This document shows, piece after piece, positions 24,100-36,985 of a stretch of 64,000 bases of DNA (position 1 is its first letter; every line of letters begins with the position of its first letter). The notes below the pieces were generated by a model. The model was not told the origin of the DNA and made no database searches. It was given only the letters and a program-made list of their open reading frames with translations. A program made the position numbers and the translations under genes. Origin of the DNA: Toxotes chatareus (lineage: Eukaryota > Chordata > Actinopteri > Toxotidae); the NCBI GenBank assembly GCA_016801885.1, contig CM028894.1, positions 9,865,241 through 9,929,240 on the forward strand, read 5' to 3'.

Positions 24100-27000
24100 T
24101 TATTTCAATCAAATGTTTATGTGTCATGATAACTTCATATTTCATTGATACCGAACCCTTTATCTCACATATGTCTCAAAGTTAACATATACCCTCCCAT
24201 CCTTAACAGAGGCATCATAAAAGAAAGCAAAACAAAGCAAAACAAAACAGGTGTTTATACAAACCGGAAAACACCACTTTAAACAACTTATGTAACTTAT
24301 AAGTCGCAGTTTTAGGAGTGTTGCAGATGTTCCACTGTTATACCGTGATTATAATTATTGGCTTCAGTGATCCAGATGACACTGTGATTACTGTGCTCTG
24401 TTATGCAGTGGACGCAGTCACTTTAAAAGATCCCTCTGATGCAGGTATGCTGTTACTATGTAATGTGGTTCTGCTCTGAAATAAATACTGTAATTACAGA
24501 TCTCTGAGATTTGTTTACCATCCACTATACGTTCACTAATGTTTGCATCTTGTAAGCAGTAATCATACTGTAGTAGACAAAACAACAGAAGCACTATACG
24601 AAATAATTCTCTGCAGTAACCATCAATTTAGTGAAGGCGCATTTTAAGCAAAATTTTAGACCATTTCTGATTTGACTTGTGTTGTAAATATGCTATTTTA
24701 GGTGTCTTTCAGTCTTGGCCAGAGTCCGCTTGTGGCCAGTGTGCCTTTATGGATTTCTCTTTTTTTTAGGTGTATGTCATCCTTATTTTTGACACTTTAC
24801 CCCATGCAAACAACAACTAAACACAATGAGGCAGTTACATAAATGAGGGTCACAGTATACAACAGAAGTGCACATAGTTCAATGTAATATATTAGAAATA
24901 AAAATACCTAATTGCGCTTGCTCCATTATCATTGTGCTAAAAACTGAAACTAGTCTTTCGAGTTCCTTCCTTATAGAATAAAGCAATATAAAAGATTTCT
25001 TTCCAAACCCAGCAAAGCTCCAGTCTTGTTGCTTTATTTACAGAGGTTCAAGGAGTATAGATTTCTCCAAGACTAACATTGCGAGAGAGAATCAATCGCA
25101 GATAGTTTCACATACCTTCAGCAGTTAGTGGCAACTGGAGTAAACAGCAGATCTCAGGAATTAATGCACTGTTTCAACTCCTGCCTTCAACAACAAAGTT
25201 ACAGCGCTTAAAGAGAATATTAATGGTCACTTGGATTCCTATAGTCTAAAGCTCAAATGTTTATTTGGCAAAATCAGAATCATCCCTGGGCCCCAAAGCA
25301 CTGTCACAACCTTTGCAGAGTCACTTGGCCAAAGTGTAGCTGATTGTTACGCTTCTGTTTTGTAGAAGACAGAAGATGCCTGTTCATCACAAGGAACAAT
25401 CCCATTCCTATGACACACATATACACGCCTCTTTAATGTTTCACTGAAGATACAGGGAGCTAGTGTGGATGATAGTAGTGTGACTGGGACAGGAAATGGT
25501 AGATTTCCATAATTGCATGGGACATTGTGTATCAGTGGCACATGTGCTTCCTGGACAGTAAAAGCCAGGCACATGTCCAGTATCTGTGGTCCAGCAGTCA
25601 AAAGTTTCCTTATCATGCAGGTTGCAGATTTTTGAATGGATTTAGATTGCATTATGTTTGTACTGAAACTAATGTATTACAATTTTATTATCTTATGTAT
25701 ATAGAGATTTACAACATAATACAACTACAGCCAGGTAAAGCGTTTTGGGTTTTTTTTTTGTTTGTTGCTGTTATTTGTTTTTTAGTTTCAGCTTTCTACA
25801 GAGAGTTTGAAGGTCAAATACAGAACAGCATCTGATCACTACAACCTCTATTAGATGTTCCTGCTGCCTAATATCCTAATAAACATTTCTCAAATCTTGG
25901 CCCAGTCGAGAGCCTCGAATGAATCATTCCAGTTAATTATCTTTTCTGGCTTTTCTAATTTCAGTCACTCCAGCTTTTGCTTGACATGACAAAAATAGTT
26001 CTTTCTTCCTTTCTTTCTTATACAAGTGGAAAATCTCACAGATGCAGCCGCCTTGTTGCCATTCCCACGGCCCAACTGTCAACATTGCTCTTGCCAGCTC
26101 AGACCTGACAAACGTCAAGAGAGTACAGGCTTGCAGAATTTAAAGCTGATTTTCATTTTTCATGCACCTTGTGCTCGAACATTGGGAGATTTCCAGAGCT
26201 GCTTCCCAAACATACACACACACCTACACAGTGATCATGATCTGAAGTTTTTCCCTTTTAAAATCACATTCATTAGGGAAGCAAGTGTCTTGGTAACCAA
26301 ATAAGTTCCATAAGATTTTCCTGAATGTTCTGCCAAGACAGAACAGAATACAAAACAAGCATAAAAATTGTAGACCAACACAAAAATGATCACAAACATA
26401 AATAGACTACTACCATATTCACACAGAAAGAGTATCTGATTAATCACCGCAGCAGGCAGTAGCCAATAGCAGCAGGATGGGGCAGTTAAAATCTTGACTA
26501 AACAAAACACAGACAGATCCTTATTTTGTATGCCAAAAAAACCCTTAATTATGGGCTGAGATACACTGAGACAGAAAGATTTTGCATGAGTTTTATGAAA
26601 CAGCGGAGCCTAAAGTTTCAAAAACTTGAGCACCAGAGAGCTCAGTAATCCATGGAAGATGATCCTCCTTTTTGCAGTGTGATGTGCTTCCTTGAATATT
26701 TGAGCTGACAAACACCTTTTACTCTCAGGATAGCCAAACCACAAGACTGTGCTCATTTCCAGAAAAAGGCTGCATGTAGCCCTTAGGGGCACCGTGCATG
26801 GACAGGACTGCTTTTTCAGTTTGCAGCATCACACTTGAATAATTCATGATGTGTGAAGCTGGCTTGTGTTAGGTGGACAAAATAACACCGTGTGGGGTTA
26901 AAGAGGAAACACAATCCATAAAGTAAAATATAGCCGATTTTGTATTCATTTTATTTTTCTTAAACAAGCTCCCTGATTATTTTTCATACTGAGGTGAGAA

Positions 27001-27164
27001 TGCACCAGAAAACCTGGCGAATGCCTTTAATGATTCTAAATGTTTTCCAGCTTGCTTAATAACAGTGCGTGATGCAGACAGACATACTAACAGTAAAAGT
27101 TTCCTGTGGTATTAAACTCATTTGCCTGATGAGAGCTCAGCCTCCGTGCTTCACAGACATCTCT

Positions 27165-27180
27165 GGCACTAGGGGGAGCC
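27165..27180 (+). promoter_or_regulatory. Candidate CTCF site
   Basis: GGCACTAGGGGGAGCC resembles the CTCF core (CCASYAGRGGGCRS) with few mismatches, in the intergenic gap between ifrd1 and dock4. Sequence resemblance only. Confidence 0.3.
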
Positions 27181-27480
27181 ATTCTGTATGAAATTCAAAG
27201 GACGTCCTGCTCTCACTGCAATATAGCAAGTGAAATTCCCAGAGATGTTTTTTGATGCATAATTTATGGAGTCAGTGAACTGTGCTCACTGCTGAGCTGT
27301 GTCTTGCTTTAAACGTTTAATAGGCTGGAGCGTGCAATGCAAATGTCACATACCCAAACCAGTTAGGGCCAGGCTGAAAGCACCATTTCAGAACATATAG
27401 TGAGCAATGAATAAAGCAGCATGTTATTTTTGCAGGTACTTGGAACTGGTTAAGGAAATCTGAAGCAAGCAGTGTGGGTT

Positions 27481-27484
<4 letters not shown>

Positions 27485-27529
<45 letters not shown>
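27485..27529. repeat. (GA)n microsatellite
   Basis: About 22 GA units, with a second purine-rich GA/GAAA tract at 27,688-27,726. Confidence 0.95.
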
Positions 27530-27531
<2 letters not shown>

Positions 27532-28199
27532 ACCTGCCAATAAACCAGTGCAGGAGTAAGGAAACAACAGAGCAGCCCAGTCTAACTTCACTCAGCATGC
27601 CTGACACGTTGCATCAATGGGCACAAGCCCTGACCAACCTAATGCCACAGGAATACAGATCATTACCAAAATAACAGACATCAGGGAAAGAGAGTGAGAG
27701 AGAGAAAGAAAGAAAGACGAAGAGAGCTGACAGCAGATAATAAAAAATGTCTGAATATTAATTTCATGTGCAATGCTACTGTTTTTAAATAATTCATCAA
27801 CTACATGGCCTGGAGCAATGTGGTGAGGCAGCTTGGGTTAAGCATGTTGGGGAGGGAGTGCGGTTACTAAATGATCTTGGGTACATAGGTTGATTGAAAT
27901 GCAATGTCAAAATCTTAACAGAAGTGATCTCTCAAAGAGTCTGAACAGTTCTCTTTGATACTTCGCAGAGTGTACTCTCTTCATTTACTGGTCAATTACT
28001 GTAGACAGGACTCAGTAGACCTCAAAGTGAAGAGACTCTCACTTGCTCTATTTCCTGAACAACTCACTGAAAGCATTTCAACCAAACAAGGGATCACCAG
28101 TCATCTGTATTTATGAAATTCGTGGCTCGTGTCAGCACAGGACTCTCTTGATGTGCAGGTGTGCACAGATCCAACATGTTCTGTACATGTGATGCATCA

Positions 28200-28465
28200 T
28201 TTTAGAGGAACAGTTTGATAAATGCTTTGCTTTCTTGCTGAGAATTAGATGAGATCAGTTAGATGAATTGGACTGATTCACCCTCATGTCTGTATCGTAA
28301 ATATGAAGCTAAAGCCAGAAGATGGTTAGCTTAGCTTTGTTTCCTTTTGCTACTGACTCTGTCCAGTAGCAAAAGGAAACAAAATTCACCTACCATCATC
28401 TCATCTAACCCTTGGTAAGAAAGTGGAGAAGTATATTTCCCAAAATGTCAAAGCTATTCCTTTAA
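28200..28465. mobile_element. Inverted-repeat (MITE-like) element, copy D, with internal hairpin
   Basis: The left end (TTTGATAAATGCTTTGCTTTC, broken after 20 nt by divergence, then TTGCTGAGAATTAGATGAG) is roughly the inverse of the right end (CATCTCATCTAACCCTTGGT, AAGAAAGTGG, TTTCCCAAAATGTC). Inside, 28336-28355 and 28364-28383 form a perfect 20-bp stem with an 8-nt loop. There is no ORF, so it would be non-autonomous. This is the most complete of the family copies here. Confidence 0.55.
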
Positions 28466-28512
28466 TTTGAATATAACAATCCATTTCTACACTCTCCTAT
28501 AATGCACAAATT

Positions 28513-28545
28513 GAAAAAAACACCAAATTGTTTGGTGTTTTTTTC
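28513..28545. repeat. Short perfect inverted repeat
   Basis: GAAAAAAACACCAAA at 28513-28527 pairs exactly with 28531-28545 around a TTG loop, giving a 15-bp stem just beyond the copy D element. On either strand a transcript would carry a hairpin with a U-rich arm. Confidence 0.8.
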
Positions 28546-29920
28546 CCTCTGCCTCCTGTGGGAGGTTCCTTCTTTTTAGAGTGGAGAGGCGTGGTTTCCT
28601 GCTGGCTGGAGGTCAACACACCTGCACTTCATTTCCCATCATCACTCTTTTTTAAGTCGTCTTGTGAAACTCTTGTGTGTTAAGCTCGTGTTCGGCCCTA
28701 GTGACTCTCATTCTCTGTTCTCTGCTTCAGATACTCACCTGGGTACAGAATCGCTCCTCCAGCCACACCGCTCTGCCTCCACTCTTCAAAACTAACCTGA
28801 TTGCTTTTGGACTTACCTGGTGTTGATTGTTCTAATTAAATTTACCTTGAACTGCCATCAGCCTGTGGTCTGCCTCTGGGTCCTCTTTACACTCAAACAA
28901 AACTTAACACATGACATATTTAGCATAGCTCTTTCACTGTATCCCTTTGTAAATAACACTCTAAATGAACTTAAACTTGATGTGACCTGTGCTAAAAAAA
29001 TAAAATAGAAATGAAAATAAAATGAAAAAAAATTATTTGGCACTGACTTCATTAGGCTTGAACACCACCTTCAGTATCAGCAATAAAAACAAGTGCTGGT
29101 TGATGGAGGTAGGACGCTCAAATTAGAGCATCCAGCTCCTAATTACAGGCTGTTAGTCATTGGCTGAATCTCATATTCATTCCCCTCATTTTCTTGTTTT
29201 AAGAGGGGGTTTAGCACTTTATCAGACAGCTTACTATGACAGCGAGGCTACGCTTCTGTCATTGTAAATTACCTCTCCACCCCTGCACATATTTGTCTTA
29301 CTGGCTCATATTTTGCAGCTTCAATTTCAATCCATTAACCTTTTTAAGGGGACTCCTGGGAGATGGATAGAGAGCAAGAGAGAGAGAGAGGCCTTTGTTC
29401 TGAAGTTTTGGTGTGCCGCGCCCTTACCACGATCCCCAACATGGATTTTTTATTGATCAAAGACAGAGAATAGAGAATAGGTTGGGGGAAGGTCGGCCAA
29501 AAAAAAAAAACACCTGTATGCCCCAACTCTGCTCTGCCTTTTCATCTCAGCTTCAAACCTAATCACATTCAGAGCAGAAAGTCACTGTGTCACAGCCTCT
29601 CTTTGAATAGCTACTTGCAAATTAGTTTGCTATAGTCAGTCAATCAAACATCAGGATATATTTACATTTTTGAAAGCCACCCACCTTTGACTGGCACTGC
29701 TTGTGGTGGCTGTTCTGCAATAATAAGTTGGTTCTGTTTACTCTACTAAATGTTATTTTAAGGTTATCTTTACCTTGTTTCTTTCTCAAAAGCTGTAATT
29801 GTCAATTTGCTGCAGAATCTGAATAAGAATCTGCAACGAAAGCATTTTGCACTCCAGGTATTGGCTCATTTGAATCCTGGGAAAAACCCATTAAGTCCCA
29901 CAAGTACAGACACTGGCTCA

Positions 29921-29922
<2 letters not shown>

Positions 29923-29988
<66 letters not shown>
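29923..29988. repeat. (CA)33 microsatellite
   Basis: A perfect CA tract of 66 nt, the longest pure dinucleotide array in the window and so probably length-polymorphic. Confidence 0.95.
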
Positions 29989-29989
<1 letters not shown>

Positions 29990-32900
29990 CTGATAAGGTA
30001 ATGTCATTGTCATCTGGCCATCTGATTAAGTAGATTAAAAACACATTTAGTGGCTGGTTGTAGCTCTGATGGCTTTGCATGGGGGGTAAATGGTACCCTC
30101 GCACACTCTACTCTGTCCTCATTACTTGCTGCCTCCTCTGCAGATAGCCACCATTTCCTACCTGCAGTTATGGTACAACACACTATATTATGTCGCAGTG
30201 GGCCAAGTCCTAGAAACAAACAGAACAGCCACAGGGATGTGAGGTCCATTTTGCAGGTTTCCACTGACTGATAGACCAAAAGCCCTGGGCACTGAATCAA
30301 TAGAGCTACTAGACAGCTTGTTCAATTCCATTTCCTCAGAAAAGCCCCTTTCCTATTATGGGAATTTCCTCTATTTTCTCCCTTCCTCCACTGCGGGAGA
30401 GGTTGTGGAAAAGGTTGGCAGGAAAGTACTTGAAATAAGTTCAGACATCCTCTCTAAAGGTTGAGTGCAGCCACCAAGAGAAGCTAACTGACCCTGGGGT
30501 TTGCAGTCAGAGGACTGTTCAGAGACAAATTGGAAACTATTAGACTAATTTTAAAAGACAAAATCAATCAATACCATTGCAATTTTTGCTTAAATTCTGT
30601 TTGCCAGCTTCATAATTCAGAACAGAGGAGGAGGGATAAAAAGCAATTAACAAAATTAGACATCCTCCACTCATAAAAGACACCTACTGTGGGTAATCAT
30701 GGATGCTGCTGCAGTCTGTCTGTGTGTGTCTGGGAAGGCAGCAGCTTTCCAGACAATGGAATTCCATCTAAAGAGGACATTATGCCCAAAGGCTATTAAA
30801 ACAGGCAGACGATCTGTTGGGGAATCTCCAGCGCTTTGGCTTGCCACAGAGGATGACTACACCTCATTGTTCTATGTTATCCATCATCTATTTACCCTTG
30901 TATCTGTCCGCATCTTGTGCATCATTTCTTTTCATTTTTATGTGCATACCCATCTCTTTCCTCACTCTCTCTCACTTTTTTTTTTTTTTTTAGTATTCCT
31001 GTCTGGGTATGTGCCTGTAGGAAGCACCAAAACTGGGATTTCTAGGTGCTTATCGACCCATGTGGTATTATCTGTACCCTCAGAGCTGAACAATATCAAA
31101 CCTCTCTCTGTTTTTCCTCAAAATAAAAATCTAGGTGCAGATAAAAGACAATGAGAAGGTGGGAATTTTGATCTTCGCAATAAGTTTATCCCTGTGTTCT
31201 TTCTGCTGAAGCATCACAGAAGACCTCTCTGCATCTTCCTCCACTCAGTGGTGCAAATATGGCAGTGAAAACTACTTGTGTTTAACATACCATATATTGT
31301 CTGTGCATCTGCGCTCGCCACACAGAGGGCAACTGGTCTGAATCCATTTACAAGCCCATAATAAACGAGTCTGAAGAAGGAGACAGTGAGTGGATTGTCC
31401 AGTCACAGCCCTGCAAACCCAGTCTGAGAGTAAAGCAAAGCCATTATAATACAGCAGAGTTGAGGTGGAAAAAAAACAGACAGCACAGAAAGCAGCATCA
31501 CACACTGATATGAAGCTAAGCTAATATAAGCTAATACATGGAAGCACTCAGACTTTATGTGTGCAAATTATTTGTGTGCAATACTAAATCACATCGCACC
31601 CCTTTAACTGTGAATGTAACTTGGACAGTTCAGTCTGAGTGCTGCTTTATCCTGGTGATACTGATTCACTTTTTGTTTTTTGTTTTTGCATTTACCAGGA
31701 AAGAAAATCTATATTTGTTGAAGTCACGTCTGTCTGACTAAAAGTGACCAGACGCTGGACAGGGACTCAAAGCTTCCAGCAGATTCTGCACATTCAACAA
31801 AATGATGTTGCTTATCTACATAGATCTCTGTTTTGAGTTTTTCCTTTTCATTATCACCCATTTACTCATCACATCATCTTCCAGCTTTGTAGCAACTAAA
31901 TCAGACACACTATAGATCAAGCAAAAGTTGACTTTAGTCCGTTAGTGTTGACAAAACTGTTGGAAGAGACAAACAAATATAGCTCCAAAGAGACGAGACT
32001 TCAAAGAGGACACATGCGTCCAAGTTCCTTTGGCCGCATGTCTCCAGGAAGTTAGTTGGGAAACTTCATGCTGTCATCTGGTGTCCAGTGAAGTTTCTGT
32101 TCTCTTTCCAGACTTCTCCTTTTGTCAGCGTCATTAGCTTAGGAAAACAGATAACAGAGCCGGATAACCTCATCTACCTCTGAGGCAAGACACTTACAGG
32201 AGAGGACAGGTGATTAAAAAGATCGAGTTTATGTGTGTGTGTGTGTGAACCACAAAAGGTTGCAGGGACGCAGAAAGGCAGACGTTCTTGGAGTTGCCTG
32301 GCAACCCTCTAGCCACAAAGAGGGGGAAGTGTGGTGCTGGTTATGGCGTCTTGTGTAGGGATGAGTTTGTGAAGAAAGAATGAAATAAACCATTCCCACG
32401 ACTTCTCTTTATTTGTTCTTTGTTTCAATTTAGGAAAAACTAAATTGAAAGAAAGCTGAATTATGTGCTCTGTGGTTGCGTGTACCATGCATTTAAACAA
32501 TATTAACTTTCTATAACAAACCTGCCACTAGGGAAAACAACACCAGTATCTTGCCTTATGTAAAATCCACAAATGGTTTTATGAGATTCACAATCTTATA
32601 TAAACAACCTATCCCTCTTCCATAATGGTGTTTTCTTCTCTGTAGGTCAGCAGCAACTGTGCTTTGCAGGGTGGCATGCAGGGAAGCCATGAGAACCTCC
32701 GGTGAACCTGCAGTGAGGCTTGGATTCTTCTCTCCCTCGCCTGTCTGCCTGGGGAGCCTGGAGCCTGGGATAAACACAGCCCATGGGTACCCTGAGCTAG
32801 ATTTGCCTGCAGCTGTGTGAAGGATTATAACACACGGGCAGAGAGGGAAGAAAAGAGGGGGAGAAAATGAGGATTGAGAGAGAGCAGGGAAATCTGGAGG

Positions 32901-33001
32901 AAAAGGAAAACAGAGAACTGGAGAGAAATGGGGAGAGATGGTGGGCAGCAGCTGGAGATGATTAAGACTCCCAGGTTGCATCCCTCACCATGCTCCAGTT
33001 C

Positions 33002-33051
33002 CCTCACTCGCTCATTCACTCACTCACTCACTCACTCACTCATTCACTCAG
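33002..33051. repeat. (CACT)n tetranucleotide repeat
   Basis: About twelve CACT/CATT units with minor interruptions. Confidence 0.9.
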
Positions 33052-36000
33052 TCCTTAACCACTGCAGATGGACACCTGTGGTGCATTGAGATTTACACTG
33101 CTCTTTCCATTAAACCAGATAGCGTACTTTGAACCAGAGAGCGAGTGAGCTATTAATAATGTATGCTGCACTCTATATCTCTACCTATAACTCTATCTGT
33201 TCTTTGGTGGTATGTTTTTCTTTTGCAGAAAAAAAAAATACAGCCTAAAACGTGTATGAGTTTTGTGTCATTCCTGCAAAGTCATATAACAAAATAAAGT
33301 TTGCCAGGTAAGAAGTTGGTGATGCTAATGTTGCTCCATGACTGCTGAACATGCAAATATGCACTGTTTGCTTACACATCTCACATAATAACATGTCAGT
33401 TGTGTTCACGACTTGTTCTGCTGTGTCCAAGTGGCTGATCTTGCTTTAGTTAGCTACAGTGGGTGATGCACGATAGAGGTAAAATTAATTATAATACATC
33501 TAAAAAAAAAAAGTCCTGAGGTCATTTTTGGGTTGTTTAACACTACAGCTACAGAATTGGATGTGTTCTGAAGAAGCATCATGAATTTTACATTTGCTTC
33601 AGTCAGCCAGTACAAAATGTACACAGAAGCCAATGGATGGAATCTGTGCAGTATGTGCTGATGGATAGGATCCTGCTGTTTTTGTGCACAGGAGGAGGAT
33701 CCTGGACTGTACATGTATTATACATGTAACTTCGTTCATTCAGTATTCGGTCAGTATTTGCATCCAGGCATCTTGATGGCATACTAATTTCCCACATTGA
33801 CACAGCCCTTGCTGTGCTCTCTTGTCTGAGCTCTAACATTATTGCCAGGGGCCACAAACAAAGACAAGCAAATCAGAGCTTCTTGGCATCCGGGAAACTC
33901 ACCCCTGAGCTCTGAGGATTGGGCAAACAGATAAACAGTAAAAGTGTGAGAGAAGAAATAAAAGAAAGGAAAAAATAATTATTGGAAGGTGAAGGAGTGA
34001 TGATGCGGTGAATACAGAAATGAGTGATAGAGCCAAAAAACCGAAAAAAAAAACCAGTCATGGCAGGAAGCATTGGGAGGTCAAGTGAACAAAGCAGGAG
34101 AGAAATACGGATAATGATAGAGACAGAGAGATATAGTAATGGCTGTGGGCAGTATTTAAATGAGCCTGTGTGGCGGTCCAGTGCACAGATTGACTGTGAA
34201 TTATTACCACTGTGTGCTCACTGGAGCTGCCTGCCTGCTAGGCCAGTGGGCACTCAGTAATTCAGAGAGACAGAAACAAAGAAAAAGAGGGCAGAGAATG
34301 AGACAACCCTGGAAGATGAGAGTATAGCCAGTTAAAATACATACTGAAGGTTTTCTTAAAGGTAATGAATTACTTTGCAACTTGTCTCCACTCAAGTCAC
34401 GTTTTGTGGTGCGGCATCATGTAGTGTTTCAGTGGGCTGGAGGTGTGGAAGGAGCTGCAAATGAGGAACTGGCATTTGTGAACCTAAACAGATCATTTTA
34501 ACAGTTTTAACAATATAAAACACGAAATATGTCAGACGGAAATATGTAAACATATGATTATAGTGTTGGACTCCACCAGGGCTCTGCCTGTCTCACTATT
34601 TTCCTCTTCTCTGTTCTGTCTCTGGTTTCCTAACCCAGAGAGAGGTAGCCTGTGTGTGTGTGTGCGCTTGCGCACGCAAGTGTGTGTTAGATCTCTAGCA
34701 GAGCAGATCAGTGAGGCCGTGGGCAGAAGCAGGGCAATGGGCCCCAGAGTCCCACAACCATCACCAATACTGCTGCCCTCAGCTACACACACAACACACA
34801 CAAATCTGCATTTCTGCCTGCAAGCCTGCAAGTTAATCTCTGCAAAGTGTGACTTATGTCTGAGTTAAGGCACCCTCACAAGCTAAACCACTGCATATAT
34901 TATGAAATAAAAACATATGTGTAAACTTATTAGCAGCTAGCCTAAACCTAGCTGTGGTTAGTCTGTGTAACAAACCAGCCATCATTATAAAAAAACACTG
35001 GTTTTCTTACTGAATCAGGGCAAAGTTTCTGTTGCAGCGTTGTAGACTTTGTGTTCTGCTTAGATTGTCTGCTGCCCCCCATCCATTACAGCCTGAGTCT
35101 GAATCAATGGGCATTAACAAAATGTTAATTCCATTGCATATACAGATCAAAATGGCTCTGCACAAGCAGATGAATGATGTGTAAAGAACTCAGTTCAGTT
35201 GTTTATCGTCCGTTTTTCTAAACGCCTTTTGAACTCATTACATTTTCAGGCACCAGCAGTGAAAATCCTGTCTTTAGCTTCTCATCATCTGTTTTAGGTG
35301 TTGTTCTTCTCATATATTTTCAAATATTTTCAAATCTTCTTTTCTAATCATATCTTTACAGTTTATTCAATTTCCCCTCCTTAAATTCAACCTTCCCTTT
35401 TCACTGCCACGTCATAAAACTGTACTTCTGCATTTAAAGTGTCACTGTGTAAATTAACACACTATAGCCAGACTTAGTTAATCAATGATGGTGCCATAAG
35501 AAAATATCATTAAATAGTATTAGTTTAGTGTCAGTTCTCAGTTTCACAGAAACAAAATAAAAATATCTTCCAAAGAGCAGACAGCTCTTGTTCCTGTTTT
35601 GTTTGGTCTGCAGGCTCTTACGCATAATGTGTTTAGGCTGAATAACAGAAGCTCTTATTTTTGTTGGGGGGGTAAACAGCTGGCTGAGGAAGCTTTGTCT
35701 TCTCCCACCTGGATACTTTGTTGGCTGCCTGGCTGCTATCAGCTAAAGGAAACTCCATAAAACAGACCTGGCACCGAGTCAGCATGGCTTCCCCTCTTAG
35801 TTATGTGTGCAGTAGATTTTTCTTGCTCACGTCTATGTCTGCATGTGAAATCTGTTTCTTCCTTTATCTACAGTATTTTTAAATCTCCACTGTTGCCTCT
35901 CTGTCTTGCTCTCACACTATCTGTCTCTCCCCATGAGTCTGTTTTCCTTCCTTCACTTATTGATTCTGATCTCGGCACTAACCCGGTGTTACTTCCCGCT

Positions 36001-36895
36001 GAGGCAGCTGGGTGTTTGTTTGTGTGCATGTGTTTTACCCTATATATGTTGGACCGTGTGTGTGGACCCCCGTCTGTTCCTGCTTAGGCAATAGAGAGAG
36101 AGAAGATATCCGGTGTGTTGACACTACTCTGTACCAACCTCTCCGATGAGCTGTCTTGCACTGAACTGGTTCAAGTGGTTTAGAAATGTGACTGGAAAAT
36201 CAGAATTTTTCTAACCATAACCATTATTTACTAAATCTGTTTTACCATAAATATGTGTACACACACAACATGCAAAATTTCTGCATTGGGATTTTACTGG
36301 ACTTACTAATATCTAAGTTTTAACATTTTCATGGTAAAAATACATCTTTTGCAGAAATATGACAGCCATGAATCCAATCCACCCCCAACCTGCCTGGTGT
36401 ATAATAAAGCCTTAACTCCCTCCAGAGAATTGCCAGAGAATTCATAATTTTCCAGCTTTCTCTTCCTCCAAGGTGCTTTTACCACAAATCCACCCCGGTA
36501 ATGTATGCAGCCAGCTTGGAGATCAAAGATACATAAATCATATTTTGGTGTGTGCTTTCGTATATGTATGTGAGCTGCTAACAGGCATGTGTGCGCATCT
36601 TCAAAAGCACCATGACTAGGCCTGAGGCAAGAGGGCACCAAATACGGGTCTTGATGTCAGATTCCTCCGTGTGTGCTGCCTTCATACGCAGTCACATGAT
36701 ACTGCTCCAGCATGAAGGTGAATCACCAAGTGTGATGCCTCAAAGCCCTGCCAGTTTGTGACTACTGACCTAAAGTAAATACAACTCTGCATAGCATGTT
36801 GCAAGTAATGCCAACACACTGCTGCAAGCCTCAGGGCTATAAATAGATTGAATGCATGGCTCAGTTGCATACAGCATATGTATGTATGAAAGCAT

Positions 36896-36985
36896 AGGTT
36901 GACATTTTGAGAAATAAGATACCAAGAAGTTGCTGCTCCTGGCCAAGAAATAGTCTGGTACTTATCCTCCCATAAAACTGCAACT
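36896..36985. mobile_element. Degraded inverted-repeat element, copy E
   Basis: TTGACATTTTGAGAAATAAG at one end and CTGCTCCTGGCCAAGAAATA inside match parts of the family; the middle is deleted. Confidence 0.4.

Noticed and set aside
30699..31154. 151-codon plus-strand frame with hydrophobic stretch
   Set aside because: The Phe-rich segment comes from a poly(T) tract; otherwise unrecognised.
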